The notes under the pieces: generated by a model
The model's input: only the letters and a program-made list of their open reading frames with translations
Databases searched by the model: none
Told to the model about the DNA's origin: nothing
Origin: Parus major
Lineage: Eukaryota; Chordata; Aves; Passeriformes; Paridae
Direction: 5' to 3'
DNA: 64,000 nt
NCBI RefSeq assembly: GCF_001522545.3
Contig: NC_031778.1
Location: 23,062,611 to 23,126,610, forward strand
In this document: positions 24,001 to 36,162 of the stretch, one piece after another
Position numbering within the stretch: position 1 is the stretch's first letter
How the letters are laid out: each line of letters opens with the position of its first letter
Translations under genes and position numbers: made by a program

Positions 24001-25884
24001 TTTCATCTCTCCTCAGCTTCCTCTTTTTCAGATCCTGCCTTTTTTTTCATTGTCATGCAGGGAAGTCAAACTCCTGTGCTGTGAAATTGCGAACTGTTTC
24101 CATGGAGATGATTAATATGTTCATAAATCCCCAATAATTCATTCACTGCGGGACCACTGAGGGTGAAATGTTGGCTGGCAAAAGAAGATGACTTTGAAAA
24201 CAGATTTTTTTTTTTTTTTTCCCCTTTTGTAATAACCCAAATAAAGAAACCAAACAAATAAGTGCAATGCGGACAACATGAATATTTTAAATTATCGTGT
24301 CTCCTTTATGGTGTTCAAGCCTCATCCCAACAATTTTAACTTTGGTAAATGTTAAGGAACATCTTTCAATCAAACCTTTCAATAATTAAAAGGTGAAACA
24401 ATAATAATTAAGGCGTGTAGATGGTGGATTATTGTTATTTTTATAATTCCATCCTGTGAGAGGCACTCTGGGGCAGCTGGCTGACAATAATCCCCTTTCA
24501 AGGTCAGGATTGTGCCTTAAAAAGTGCCCAGGTGTGACAGGAATCATCTCCTGCATGATGGAACCTCACAGCTCCGAGGGGAACTCGTGGCAAGCTCTGA
24601 TTTTTGATGGACACCAGCACAGACAATCCTGTCCTCAGCCAGGATTGAGCCTTTCCAAAGAGTTTAATGGGAACTGGAGCAGCTGTCAATCCTTTGGAAC
24701 AGCCCTATTTTTAAATAAGTCAGAGTTTTACTTAGACTCAAACACAAACAGAGATAAAAAATTAAACATACTTGGTTTCCGCTCCATTTGACCCAAAATT
24801 AATAAAAAAAAACTGTTGATGGAGGAAAAAGAAGAAAGTCAATGGTCATATTAGAACAGCCATGAAGGAGGAAAGCAAAAACACCTGAGAGCTTTCACAC
24901 ATTTTACCTTTTTAATTGCATCTCCCCTTTTTTTTCTACTTTTTTCCTATTAAATCTGTGTTGCTAAAATTCATCCAAACACCCTGGGAAGTGAGAGACA
25001 AGCAGAGCTTCTCCCCTTACTTAACACAGACCTTTGAGCTGATGGCAGAGCTGGGAAAACTCCCCTCAAAGCACACGAGCAGGGATGAAGGGCTGCACAG
25101 GGAAGATGAAAATGCTCATCCTGGCCCAGACTCCCCAGAGAGGCAGAGGTAATTAATTTTAATTAGGTTAATTAAAAGCCATTTGAAATTTTGCACAGCA
25201 CTTTTGACACCCCAAGCCCTGGTTTGCCCCAGACCTCAGGGGTTTGGGCAAAACTTGGGACTGAAGTGGCAGGAAATGTTTGTTTTTTCTCCCAGTGGAG
25301 GTGGCAAAAAGCAGCACAGGGTGAGCTCACAGGTCCATTTCCCGAGCTGGGTCTGCACAAAAACCTCCCCATGGAAGGTTTAAGGGAGCCACCCCAGCCC
25401 AGGACGGGGCAAATCCCATTCCCTGTCAGAAGAAAAGGCTGGAACCAACACCTCGGATCCTCTGGATCCAAATCCAGCCTGTTTTCTACAAGTCTGAGAG
25501 GTTTTGGGAAAGGTCTGGGTGTAGGAGAGCTGGGAGAAATATGGGGAGGAGCTGGAGGTGTGTTTTTATCTTATAATACGAAATTCTGTGATTCTGAGGC
25601 TGGCAAAGCTGCACAAACTCTGCCATTCAAATTCTACAGGAATAAACTCCTGCAGAAATTCCCAAACAACATTGACACCACTCTATAGAGCTGCAGCAGG
25701 GCAGGATTTCCCTCCTATTGGAGTAAATGGAGACTTTTACAAAAGTAAAATCACTCTGGAGTTGCAGTTCCCATTCCTCTAACAGTGCACACATAAATAC
25801 ATTGTATAAGGGCAATGTAATCAAACTGAAATATATTCCTGTTCGACACTTTCATCTGCTTTCTCCTGTTTCTTTCCACTGGAA
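21023..25884. other. Non-coding stretch
   Basis: No gene supported. A T run of 16 is at 24205-24220. GC-richer patches at 22.5-23.5 kb carry overlapping frames up to 184 codons on the minus strand (22978-23532), without domains. No repeat family was recognised. The part at 24.3-24.5 kb is AT-rich with TAATTA-like motifs but nothing that I can support as a site. Confidence 0.5.
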
Positions 25885-26164
25885 AAGGACTTTTTACAAG
25901 GGCACGCAGTTGTAGGACGAGGGGGAATGGCTTTAGGATGAAGCAGGGTAGATTTAAATCAAATATTAGGAAGAAATATTGGGAAGGAATTGTTCCCTGG
26001 GAGGGTGGGCAGGGCTGGGGCTGCCCCTGGAGCCCTCGAAGTGCCCAAGGCCGGGTTGGACATTGGGGCTTGGATCAGCCTGGGACAGTGGAAGTGTCCC
26101 TGCCATGGCAGGGGTGGAATGGGATGAGATTTAATGTCCCTTCCATTCTGTGGCTCAATGATTC
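25885..26164 (+). mobile_element. CR1 LINE 3' end, plus orientation
   Basis: Ordered blocks: aaaaggactttttacaaggg at about 25885, gggggaatggctttaggatg, agatttaaatcaaatattag, gaaggaattgttccctggga, aagtgcccaaggccgggttg, ttgtgtccctgccatggcag-like sequence, and a degraded tail at 26143-26164 ending aatgattc. The final attctatg repeat is reduced to a single unit. Same orientation as the 7.8, 39.3 and 56.5 kb copies. Confidence 0.92.
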
Positions 26165-27643
26165 ATCCAAACCACCCATTCCATGGAATTCCAAGCCAGA
26201 CAGGAAAAGATAATTCACACTTGGCAACCCCTTCCTAGCCCTGAGAGCAGATTCTCTATTTCCAAACCCATTTTTGTGTTCCTGCTCAGCAGTTACAGCA
26301 CCAGCACAGAGCTGCCTGTCACCAGGGAGAGCAGAGGTTTTGGGAATAGCGGGTGGGGAGAGGGATAAATTCAGTGCTGCCTCAAAGTCAGCGAGGGCAG
26401 CAGCTGCTCTGGCTCCAGCCCTGGTCCTGCTGCAGTGGAGCAGGGCCAGGGAGACTCCTGCTCTGCCCACGGGCTCTCATCCATGAGGTTGGGATGGGGC
26501 TGCAGCTCCTGGCTCGTGGATGAAAGGCGAATCCAAGCTCCAGCTGCAGTTAAATGCTGTGCCAGGAGCGGGGAGCAGCCTCTGCATCCAGCAGGAGCCT
26601 CCAAAAGCCAGCCCTGAGGGGGCTGCACCTGGGCCTCGCTCCTTGGGAACATCCCATCAACTGCACAGACAGGGAACAGGGCCCTCTGGAAGCACAGCAT
26701 TCCAAAATCCAAAGGAGGCATCTATTGACCAGCCTAAATTGATCTCTTTTTTTAAAAGCCTTTCATTTCTGCACCTAGAACCTGACCTGTCAGATTTCTT
26801 ACATTTCCCTGCCTAAAACTGTTGGGAACCTACCCTTTATCCTGGGATCACATTCCCAAAACCTCCCATTTGTGATCAGGACATGCTCCTAATTACCCAG
26901 CACTTTTTAAGAGACATTAAAGCTGTTCAGGATCCTTTAATTCCCAGCTTGGATGACTCTGGGATGTTCCTTTTCTCCATCCCCCAATGATAGGGAGTGG
27001 ATAGGGCTGAGCTACAGCACAAACCACAAATGCAAATCCAACTCCTGGCACTGCTCAGCTGAATTTGGATCATGGAATCACCTCAATAGCATGGAATTAA
27101 CAGCAATAAATGCTATTTCTGCTGGTCATTGTTTCCAGGTTCGGGCTGGGTTATCCACTGCTGTGAGGAAAATCTGCAGGACTCCTGAAATAGGATCCAG
27201 CAGCTCGAGGAAAAGGGGAGGCTTTGGAAAACCCTGCCCCAGTTTGGATTGATCCTTAATTTTACAGCTTTGTGTTCTTCTCAGTGAGCTGGGTTGTTTT
27301 GTAACTCAAAGTGTTCATTGAGCATCAAGTGATTTCTGTAAATGTAATTTTAACTGAGCAGGCTGTCTAAGATCTCCTGTTCTGCCTAAATGTGATTTTC
27401 ATTGCTAATTATTTTTTTTTTCTGCTGGGTTTTGCAGCTTTTTTCCTTGCCTATATTAAAGACCAGCAACAAACAAACTCAGCTTTAATAGCATGTAAAG
27501 TTTGGCTTTAATGAAGAGAGACAAGGATGCTGTTGAACCCCTCCAGAAAAAAAAAGGGCTGAGTTCCCTCCTTAAGTTTCTCAACAAATCTTAATCAAAC
27601 TCATGAGGGAAAAACAACAAAAAAAATTATATTTATATTTATA
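26165..27643. other. Non-coding, GC-rich patch at 26.3-26.7 kb
   Basis: Frames up to 131 codons open on both strands at 26.07-26.82 kb, with compositions typical of GC-rich non-coding DNA. No domain or repeat was recognised. The last 60 bases before the gap turn into A-rich and TAT-rich low-complexity sequence. Confidence 0.5.
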
Positions 27644-28061
27644 NNNNNNNNNNNNNNNNNNNNNNNNNNNNNNNNNNNNNNNNNNNNNNNNNNNNNNNNN
27701 NNNNNNNNNNNNNNNNNNNNNNNNNNNNNNNNNNNNNNNNNNNNNNNNNNNNNNNNNNNNNNNNNNNNNNNNNNNNNNNNNNNNNNNNNNNNNNNNNNNN
27801 NNNNNNNNNNNNNNNNNNNNNNNNNNNNNNNNNNNNNNNNNNNNNNNNNNNNNNNNNNNNNNNNNNNNNNNNNNNNNNNNNNNNNNNNNNNNNNNNNNNN
27901 NNNNNNNNNNNNNNNNNNNNNNNNNNNNNNNNNNNNNNNNNNNNNNNNNNNNNNNNNNNNNNNNNNNNNNNNNNNNNNNNNNNNNNNNNNNNNNNNNNNN
28001 NNNNNNNNNNNNNNNNNNNNNNNNNNNNNNNNNNNNNNNNNNNNNNNNNNNNNNNNNNNNN
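27644..28061. other. Assembly gap of 418 N
   Basis: Unknown bases. The left flank is an A run then attatatttatatttata; the right flank is attatatttctgcttttata-like sequence, so the missing segment is probably an AT-rich simple repeat or minisatellite. Any open frame drawn across it is meaningless. Gap size may be an estimate. Confidence 0.99.
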
Positions 28062-28140
28062 TATTATATTTCTGCTTTTATAATTTTTATATTTTTATAT
28101 TTCTATATTTTTTATAATTTTTTCTATTTTTATATTTAAC
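28062..28140. repeat. AT-rich tandem-like low-complexity tract
   Basis: Repeated TTTTTATA and TTTTATATTT motifs with almost no G or C. It begins immediately at the gap and is presumably the surviving edge of the repeat that caused it. Confidence 0.85.
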
Positions 28141-30145
28141 AAAAATAAATTCACAGATTCCAAGTATTATCTTCTCCAGCCCAGTTTCATTTGGGTAGAT
28201 GGGATCTGTGGACTTCCTGCAAAATAAAGTACTTTTAGCAATTTTTTATGACAGGATGAAATTCATCCTTAGTGGCACCTCAGCACTTCCTGAGCTGTGG
28301 AGAAGTTGTCACTCAGAAAGAGAATTTTAGGTCTAATTACCTCCACCAAGAGGAAAATGTGTCCTCACAAGCATAAAGTGAGCAGCAAATACATTTATTG
28401 TAACAAATCACCCAATAACGCAGCCAGCACAAGGAGATTCGGTGCTGGGATGACACAATATCATTTCAAAGAGAAAATACAATTCTTATCAACCCCCCAG
28501 CAGCTTTTTAAACAGATTTACTGATGGGGACAAGCAGTGTATAAAACAAGGAGCTCATAGTTGGCTGCTCCTTCAATATTTTATTTATAGACTCCCCAAT
28601 TTGCCAGTTAACCACCCAATCTGTCTTGGAAATGTTTAATAAAACTGCTGCTCTCTCCTAGTTCATTTTGCTGGCTGAAATTCCTTGAATTGTTGCTCCC
28701 AAAGTCGGACACTTGGTGATTTATGAGGACAATGACTGCTCGCTGCTCACCTCAAACGGGCAGGGAAAATAATTGTGATTCATTTTTATGCTTTCATTTA
28801 TTTTTCCTCTCTTCAAGCACCGTCTCCTAATGCTTCTTAAAAATATGTCATTTTCGGAAGGGAAAGAGTTATGGTCGCCTGCCCAAGGGCTGATGTTGAA
28901 ATGTGCTTGATGGTCACAGGTTCCAGAGGGAGCAAAGGGAATTAAGGATCTGGATCAGCCCTGGATCCTGGGCCTGATGGAATTATCCTCTCTGGTGGAT
29001 TTTAAATGACTAAATGAGGCTGCACAAGAAAAAAAAAAATATACAATCTTTTTAATCCATCTATGTCTTTAATGCAGCAGTTCACACTCTCCTTTGTACT
29101 GATGAGGAAGGGAGTGAAGACACCAACACTGGCAGCTCTTCCTGGATCTCCAGCAGTCATCAAAACCCCACATTGAATCCCTTTGATTAAATTAAATCAA
29201 AGATTGACCCTCCAATTGCAAAATAAACTCCCAAAAGCAGGGAGAGGACTGGGATTGGCAGGAGTGGGTTTTTATTTGTGCTCCCACCCCTAAAATTTTG
29301 TGGGCCAATACTAGACACCGTTATTTGTTCCCAAAATATTCCCAGTTACTGCACTGATCTGCAAAAGGTGGATGAGTTCCCTGCATCAAGTTCCTGTGTA
29401 AATTTTCAGGGGGAAAATGGGCCTGTAGAAATCTTGGATTTCATTTTAATATTTCCCCCCTACAAATCTTTACAGAAGAGTTGGATTGACACAAGAACAG
29501 GAGTTGGAAGAGAAAGTAAAATTGAATATGTGGGCCTGAAGTGGGTCTTGGAGACCCCAAGCCAGAGAAAACAGGGAAAACCATTCCCACAAATCTTCTG
29601 GGTGTGATTCATGATTATTTTGAAGGTTTTATTCATCCTGGCAAAGCCAGCTTTTCTAGACAATTATGGATTCCTCATCGAAATCAGCTACCAAATATTC
29701 TGTGCCTGGGATTCCTAAAAAGAATCTTAAATATTGATAAAGAATGTCAATATCTGAGAGTACAAGAAGATTTCAAATTTAGTTTGATGAGTTTGGCATT
29801 TGAACTTGTCTCCTTCCTTCATGGTACATTTGCTTCTGGAAAATGCCTCACAAACATCCAATTTTCAGTGGTGCTGTTAATAATGGGAACTGCAGTGATG
29901 GAGATGAGGCAAGGATTTAATTTCATCACCGTATAAAACATATAAAATATAAATTTGAGACAATAATAATTGGATAAAATTGAGCTTGGGTTACTCTAAA
30001 TATTTTCATTCCAAGTAGCAAAAAATGCTGCAGTGGAGGAAAGGAAAGGGAGAGAGAGAGAGGAAAAGGAGCTCAAAAAAATAAGAGACTCTTTCAACAC
30101 CAAAGTATTTTTAAAAAAATCAAACCCAAACTGAGTCAATTAGTG
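28141..30145. other. Non-coding stretch, possibly conserved around 28.5-28.9 kb
   Basis: No gene supported. The segment 28540-28880 is non-repetitive and mixes AT-rich motifs with retained CpGs (agtcgg, gctcgct, aaacggg, tttcgg, ggtcgcc), a texture I associate with conserved non-coding DNA. Open frames at 29278-29607 and 29541-29936 overlap each other and have no domain. A purine tract at 30035-30071 closes the block. Confidence 0.4.
30035..30071. repeat. 37-base uninterrupted purine tract with (GA)n
   Basis: Only A and G from 30035 to 30071, including about seven GA units. Such homopurine stretches can form triplex (H-DNA) and are often length-variable. No gene is beside it. Confidence 0.85.
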
Positions 30146-30272
30146 CTATCCATGCCATTCATATTAATTTAGAAATGCTTATCACCAGATTATATTGCTT
30201 GTTTGCACCGTCCTTACTTCATTAGCGCTAATTGGAAGTAATTACGACTGATATGTGAAATATTTAATTAAA
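30138..30272. promoter_or_regulatory. Cluster of homeodomain-type palindromes
   Basis: Within 52 bases lie three perfect palindromes with TAAT cores: ATTAGCGCTAAT at 30221-30232, GTAATTAC at 30238-30245 and TTTAATTAAA at 30263-30272. There are further TAAT motifs at about 30138-30143 and 30164-30169. TAAT is the core of most homeodomain binding sites, and paired palindromic sites suit dimers. AT-rich DNA generates TAAT often, so only the palindromic clustering is unusual. Enhancer function is an inference. Confidence 0.25.
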
Positions 30273-31072
30273 AGATTTATCTGCTTCTATTGTCATGTTT
30301 CTGGAGCATCTGCAGCGTTGTCAGGACTACAGCTCTACCTCTGGACCTTCTGGGAGCCTTCCCAACCTCCTCTGTCTGTTTTCATCACGGCTTGGAGTCC
30401 GACCGCTTGGGAAAGGATCCAAACCTCAGCCTTCACCTTCCCCTCAAGAAATCGATACCCTGAGGGAGGAACTGAGGTCTCTTTACCCTGCCTGCTGAGA
30501 AATTGAGATGCAGACAGTCCCACAGATATTCCCTGTCTCCCTCCAGCACTCTCCTCTTCCCTTTGGAATCGCCCTCCAAATTCAGCCAGATTTGACCAAC
30601 CAGGAAACGCAATTTCTTTCCTCCAGGTTTCACGTGTGGGCACAGAAAAGGGCTGTGCACTGATGCCCTCCCTCCTGGGGCCTCAAAATGAGATTCTTCT
30701 GCTTCTCAGACCTCTGAATAAAAAGCCTGGAAGATCCAAGAGCCCCACCCAGAACCCAGGAGGGGAAGCCAAACCGGTGCCTCAAAAGTCGGGCTCTGCT
30801 CTTTCCCAGCTCTTTTCCCCTCGGTAGCACCAAGGGCTGACAGGAGCAGTGAAAAACAGGTTCTGCTCCATTGCCAGTCCCTGCTGCTCCTCTTCTGCTC
30901 CCAGGAATGTCTGCTGGGAATGTTCCACAGCTGCTGAGGGTGAGGACAGCGAGGTAACAGAGCTGATCCTGCGCTCCTCACACACAGCCCGGGCACGGTG
31001 GGGGCTTTGCTCCTTGCAGAGAACAGCCACGGGGCTCACAGGCTCTGTGAACTCATGCAATCTTTCCCAATC
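30273..31072. other. Non-coding, GC-rich patch
   Basis: Frames of 63-121 codons open on both strands at 30.33-31.21 kb without recognised domains. No CR1 signature occurs before 31.07 kb. Confidence 0.45.
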
Positions 31073-31306
31073 AAGGTTGGGAAAGATCTCCAAGATCAAA
31101 TCCAGACTTGGCCAAACACCACCTTGTCAATCAATCCACGTCACCAAGTGCCACATCTGCTCACTGAACCCTTCCAGGACTGGGGATTCCACCACAGCCC
31201 CTTCCAATGTTTAATCACCCATTCAGTGAAGAAGTTTCTCCTCAAATCCAACCTGAACCTCCCCTTGAGGCCATTTCCCCTTATCCCATCACCTGGGAAA
31301 AGAGTG
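31073..31306 (-). mobile_element. CR1-type 3' fragment, minus orientation
   Basis: Reads ggttgggaaagatctccaag, accaagtgccacatctgctc, cttccaggactggggattcc, a cagtgaagaagtttctcctc block at 31224, atccaacctgaacctcccct and cccatcacctgggaaaagag. This is the reverse of the CR1 subtype also seen at 11.3 and 14.3 kb. It is better preserved there than the 14.3 kb copy. The frames across it (99-121 codons) are repeat by-products. Confidence 0.88.
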
Positions 31307-31530
31307 TTAGGGAATCACCAATCCAAATTCCATTGTGCTCCATTAAAAGGCTCACTGTAGGTAAAGAACTGCTCTCTTCTGTCCCAGTACCCTATAAACT
31401 CTATTATTTTATATGAAACACAGCCTAATGATCACTCTGCCCGTGGTCCTGACACCCTGTAACCACCAGCACTTTATATGGGTGTATTTTGAAAGCTGCA
31501 CTTTGAAAAGATCCTTTTCATTGTGTTACA

Positions 31531-31723
31531 GGACCAGCGATTCCTCTAAAATTGGTTCTTTATTTTCCAAACCACACCACATAACTTGGTCACAAGGACC
31601 AAAAATTCCTCTAAAATTGGTTCTTTTTGTCCAAACCACACCACATAACTTGGTCACAAGGACCAAAAATTCCTCTAAAATTGGTTCTTTTTGTCCAAAC
31701 CACACCACATAACTTGGTCACAA
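31531..31723. repeat. 64-bp tandem triplication
   Basis: Three consecutive units: 31531-31595 (65 bases), 31596-31659 (64) and 31660-31723 (64). Units 2 and 3 are identical as read. Unit 1 differs at ccagcga versus ccaaaaa and in the tattttcc versus tttttgtcc segment. Each carries ttcctctaaaattggttc and aaccacaccacataacttgg. Identity of units 2 and 3 implies recent expansion. The minus strand stays open through it but encodes only an iterated low-complexity peptide. Confidence 0.96.
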
Positions 31724-34700
31724 GGCTCTGCCAGGCTTCAGGATCTCTCTCAGGCACAAAATGAATGGTCTGAATCATCGACTGCAGCTTGGCTAAACCC
31801 GGCTCTTCACACTGGTGAGAGAGAAGTGCCTTTTATAATCTCATAAACTGGGAGGCTGAAATTATCACTGCAGTTGTCAAGAGCTTTATAGAGATTAAAT
31901 CTCCTCCATGATAGACTGGTAGCAAAGCTGAGGGTTGGTTTATGAGGGGAAAAAAGCAACCATAAAGAGAGAATTGGCCTCACTCGCTCTCCCCAAACCT
32001 CGTTTGAAAACTCTTCCTGGCACTCCTACAACAACAACAACAACAACAAGCACAAAACCACAAAAAAATGAACAGGAATGATAAGGAATGAAAAGAAATT
32101 TCCTTCCTTATCAAATACTGTGCTAAAAGGAGCATCCCCTCCTGCAGGATGGTATGGCTTCGATGGGAACTGGGAACATTTTCAGGGAAAGAAGTGCTCA
32201 TTCAGTAGTGGGGTAGTCCTGAGATTAAATCTTTTCAAGGTTTCTTTAAATCTCATCTCAAGGGTGAGGCAGTGCCTTGGGGGGGATCTCCTCAGCTGCC
32301 ACATTTTTAAACATAAAAAGCTCATGAGGAAATCAATTTTAGGGCAGTTTGGATCACAGAACCACAGGAATGAGGTCACTGGGAGGAGAAGCCTTGGGAG
32401 TAGCACAAAAGGTGATGAAAGATTTGTTGGTCAAGGTTTTGTTTTGATCCAGCTCACTCCACATGGGGAATTACATTTATTTACTCATATAATTACTGGG
32501 AATTAGTTTTTTATCACTCCTTGGATAAATGCATTGGAAATCAGTCTGACATCCAGCTGAAGACAAGGGAGCATTGTCCAGTTCGAATTCTTCATCCACA
32601 TGATGGAGATCAATAAAGAGGGCTGCAATTAACTGCAGATAAAGTGGATGAAAAGCCTTCCCCAAACTCACAGGATGTTTTTAATGGAAAGTTGTGGTTG
32701 AGTATTTTTGTCAAAAGACAGGGAGACAGTCAAGTAGCCCAAATCCATATCTCAGGAATTATTTAATGGCAGATATTCCCAGCAGATGCTGAACGCAGCT
32801 CTTCCAGAGATAATGAAAGAAAACTAATCAAAGCAAAAGCTTTAAAAACGAGAAAAACAGACCTCCCAAATTCCATTCTCAACATCCTTACCCTGTAACA
32901 CAACTTCTTAAATCAAAGAAACTCAGACTTTTTTGACAGAATCGACACCATCTGTAAATTAATGCAAAAAAAACCCAGTCACTTTCCCTAAAAACGTTCA
33001 CATTTGGATTACTTTTCCTTCATGTTAACTTTCAAACAAGCCTTCCTCCTGCATCCAGCCAAAGCCTTTACTCTGACATTGCCTTGAGATGCTCTGGCTG
33101 TTAGTAATAATAAGGACAAGTGAGAAATTATTAAAAGAGATTTATTGAAAGTGACTGAATGCTCCAGGGTACCATAGGAGGAGGTTCGATCCTCAGAACA
33201 ATTTTATACAGCATATTGAGGCTCTTCAGACTTTCAACTCACCAAAAAAAAAAATAATAAAAAATAAATAAATTTAGAAAAATAGAAAGTTTCTCCTGAT
33301 TCAGAGCTACTTTGACACAGCTTCAAAGCAGCAGCATCTCAAAGCGGCGTTGAAGGAAAAATGGAAGTATTTTACAATGACAGCTCTAATATCTGAACTC
33401 AGCCTAAAAGCTGTCAAATAAATTAATAGTGATCTAGCAGCTCTGCTAGGGAACCTTCTCATGTACAAATGGCCTTGGGTTTTAGCCTACTTTTTTAGGA
33501 CAGTGCAATTGGAGAGGAATTTAGGAAATTTTTGGTTTGTGCTACCGGTTTGTGGTGCTTGACCACGACAAAGCCCCTCAGAAGTTGTTGACTACAATGC
33601 TACATGCTAAAAACATTTGAAAATATGATCTAACTTATCTGAGCAGCCTGGTGAAAAGGTGTGAAGCCTCCACGTGTGTAATAATTAGCGGGTAAGCTTA
33701 AAATCAACTTGCACAAGGGAAAAATTAATTGAAACATATGGAAAATTATCTCCATTTTACTTCCAAAAGGACAGCAGGGGAAAATCCTTGCAATGACAGC
33801 CTGCAGAAAGTGTCTGCCCCTTGGATTTTTGTTCCAGGACCACCCTGGATTTAATGCAACTACAAATCAGTTCCTGGGCTTTGACATCCAATATAAATTT
33901 TGTTATACCAAGACTTTGGGGGCTCCACAGTAAGAATCTTTTAGGATTATTTGGACATTCTGAAGCTTGTTTTTACCTTCCAACAACGTTCAAGTGGGAC
34001 AGGCCCAGGGAGGCAGATTTCCAAGAGCTCCTGGTGTTTGTTGGGTACGTGTGGAGGTTTTCCCAGCAGAGAAAATTCTCCTGGTGCTTTTCTCTCAATT
34101 CCCACAGCTTGCTGAACCTCTCAGGGGAAGCTCAGTAATGCCACAGCCAGCAATTAATTTTCTTGGATGCAAATTTTTTACACACTTGGGATGCTTCTCC
34201 CACGATCCAGAGTCAGATGGGTTCCTCCAGATGTGTTGGAGCTCAGGTGGGATCTGGACCTCCCAGCTGCTCTGCTGGTCCAAACCAGCAGCCCAACAAC
34301 TCTTCATCTGTCTCTACGCTCTCCATTACCTTAAATTTTATGGGTCACACCAAAGGATTTGGTTGGTTGAATTTTAATATTAGAAAAAATTAATTATTTG
34401 AGGATGAAATCAGAGAACTGGTTCGGCTTTTAGTGAAAGCAAACTCCATCCATGCCAGTAACTCATTCCTTGAGGGCTGGATTTTCTTTGGACCTTCACG
34501 TCCACACTCCTTGCTTTATCTTCATTTACTTTACCTGACCCACCCCAAATCCAGAGTTCAGCCCAATTCCCGAGTCAGGGCTTGGAGAGCACAGCCATCA
34601 TCCTCCAGGTAAAACAACTCCTCCTTTTCCAACAAAACCTGTGGAGATAACACCTTCAAACAGGCTTTAATGAGAAAACAAAATCTCCTTAGGCTGTGTT

Positions 34701-35027
34701 TTACCTCCATTTGAAAGGAAATTACTCCCCAATAATTTACTGGAGTGCCATTAGCTGAAATAACTGCACTTCATCATCTTTATAATAACAACACACAGAA
34801 TTCAGGGTTGCCATAAAAGTCCTTTGGGCAGCACGACCCTGTGGTGACAACAGGATGTGAAACCAATGTTTTGGGACTCTTGGGAGGAAAATGATTTATT
34901 TATAAAGCACCTTTTCTCTCTTAAGTGACACTGAATCACTCCAGGTCACAGGTAATTAAAGCACAGGAAATGAAGTATGGGATTTAGGAGCTGGAGTTCC
35001 TTTACTCAGCAAAGAGCCCCACAGATC
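31724..35027. other. Non-coding stretch
   Basis: No gene supported. It includes the (ACA)n tract at 32028-32049 and an A-rich (TAAA)-like patch at 33245-33282. Open frames at 32078-32506 (142 codons) and 33821-34377 show no domain. The segment 33600-33720 is non-repetitive and AT-rich. Confidence 0.5.
32028..32049. repeat. (ACA)7 microsatellite
   Basis: Seven perfect ACA units plus one A, in an intergenic setting. On the minus strand this is (TGT)n, which yields a Cys run in one open frame without meaning. Confidence 0.93.
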
Positions 35028-35075
35028 ACAAAATCATGGAATTATTTAGGTTGGAAAAATCATCAAGTCCAACCT
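35028..35075 (-). mobile_element. CR1 LINE extreme 3' tail, minus orientation
   Basis: About 48 bases: aaaatcatggaattatttag, then gttggaaaaa and catcaagtccaac. This is the reverse of the terminal CR1 block including one attcatg-type unit. Only the extreme 3' end remains, the minimal product of early reverse-transcription abortion or later loss. Confidence 0.7.
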
Positions 35076-36162
35076 CATGAAATGTCACTCATCAAGTGTG
35101 TAAATACAGCAGTCCAAAACTGTCAAATCACTGCAAAAGGCACAAAACCGGGTTATTTTTTAGAAATCCTCCCTGAAAGGATTTTTTCTTCCCCATAAAT
35201 ACACTCCATTTTTTCATTAAGACAAATAAATAAAAATGCTCCATAAATAAATATGTACCAACAAACATCCTGAGATCACTGCCACTCTACCAAGCTGCAA
35301 CTCCCAGCAAAAAGAAAATTTGGATGTCTTATCTAGACCTGCTTGTTATCACTGATCCTGGGAGTGCCACAACAGCACAGGCAGTGATCTGAAAACGCAG
35401 GGAAAAAAAAGCCCACACAGAACCCAAAGCGCTTTTCAGCTGTGTTTGAAAAAGATGCAGATAATGAAGTTTTTTCCCCTTTACCTGGCGAGGGATGATA
35501 TTTCAACTATTTGATCTGAGGAAAGGAGGCATCTGCTTGAAAATCCAGCAGCCAACGAGGCTTGTTATACAAGCAAGGTTGTTTTTCTTCAGTGGTTTTT
35601 GAGAGCAAACTTTCCCCCACGAAGGCTGATGACAAACGAGCTCTGCTTCGACATCTGCTGCACGAGCTGAGTTGGCTAAACTGAATCCCCTTCTGTCTCC
35701 TCCAAACTGCCTTGATTTGGGAGCAAATAGGGAAAAGAGGCTTTTCTCTGCCTGTTTCAAAGCTCTCCCAAAGAGAATCCTGACTGATGGGAAATGCAGT
35801 TGGTGAGCTAAAGAGGAAAAGCGGGAATGGGGAATGAACGCACAGAATTTGGGAGGTGAGCTCTCCTCTGGAAATGTTTCTGTTCGTATTTGCAGATCAA
35901 TTTGGAGCTTCCCCTGCCCTTTCTCTGTCTTTCCACTTCGTTACACAGGAAAAAAGCTGAAATTGGGGGCAACTGCTCATCTAGGGCAGATTTGGAGGGG
36001 ACAGGTGACAGAAAAGTGAGGACACCATGAAGGGGTTCCAGGTGAGAAAGGTTCCCTGCAGAAAAGGCAGGACACAAGGAATTAATGCCATCTGCTCACT
36101 TTCACAATTCAAGGGGTTCTGTTGTTTTCTAAGTTGTTTCAATTGGGTTTTTTCCCTCTTCA
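35076..36162. other. Non-coding stretch
   Basis: No gene supported. The frames at 35503-35760 and 35808-36077 (minus, 85-89 codons) have no domain. Several retained CpGs occur at 35.48-35.70 kb in non-repetitive sequence. I see no repeat. Confidence 0.45.

Noticed and set aside
27603..28139. 178-codon open frame
   Set aside because: Most of it is N; the reading frame is an artefact of the gap.
33180..33196. ggttcgatcctc resembling a tRNA T-loop
   Set aside because: No acceptor stem, anticodon arm or D-arm could be paired around it.
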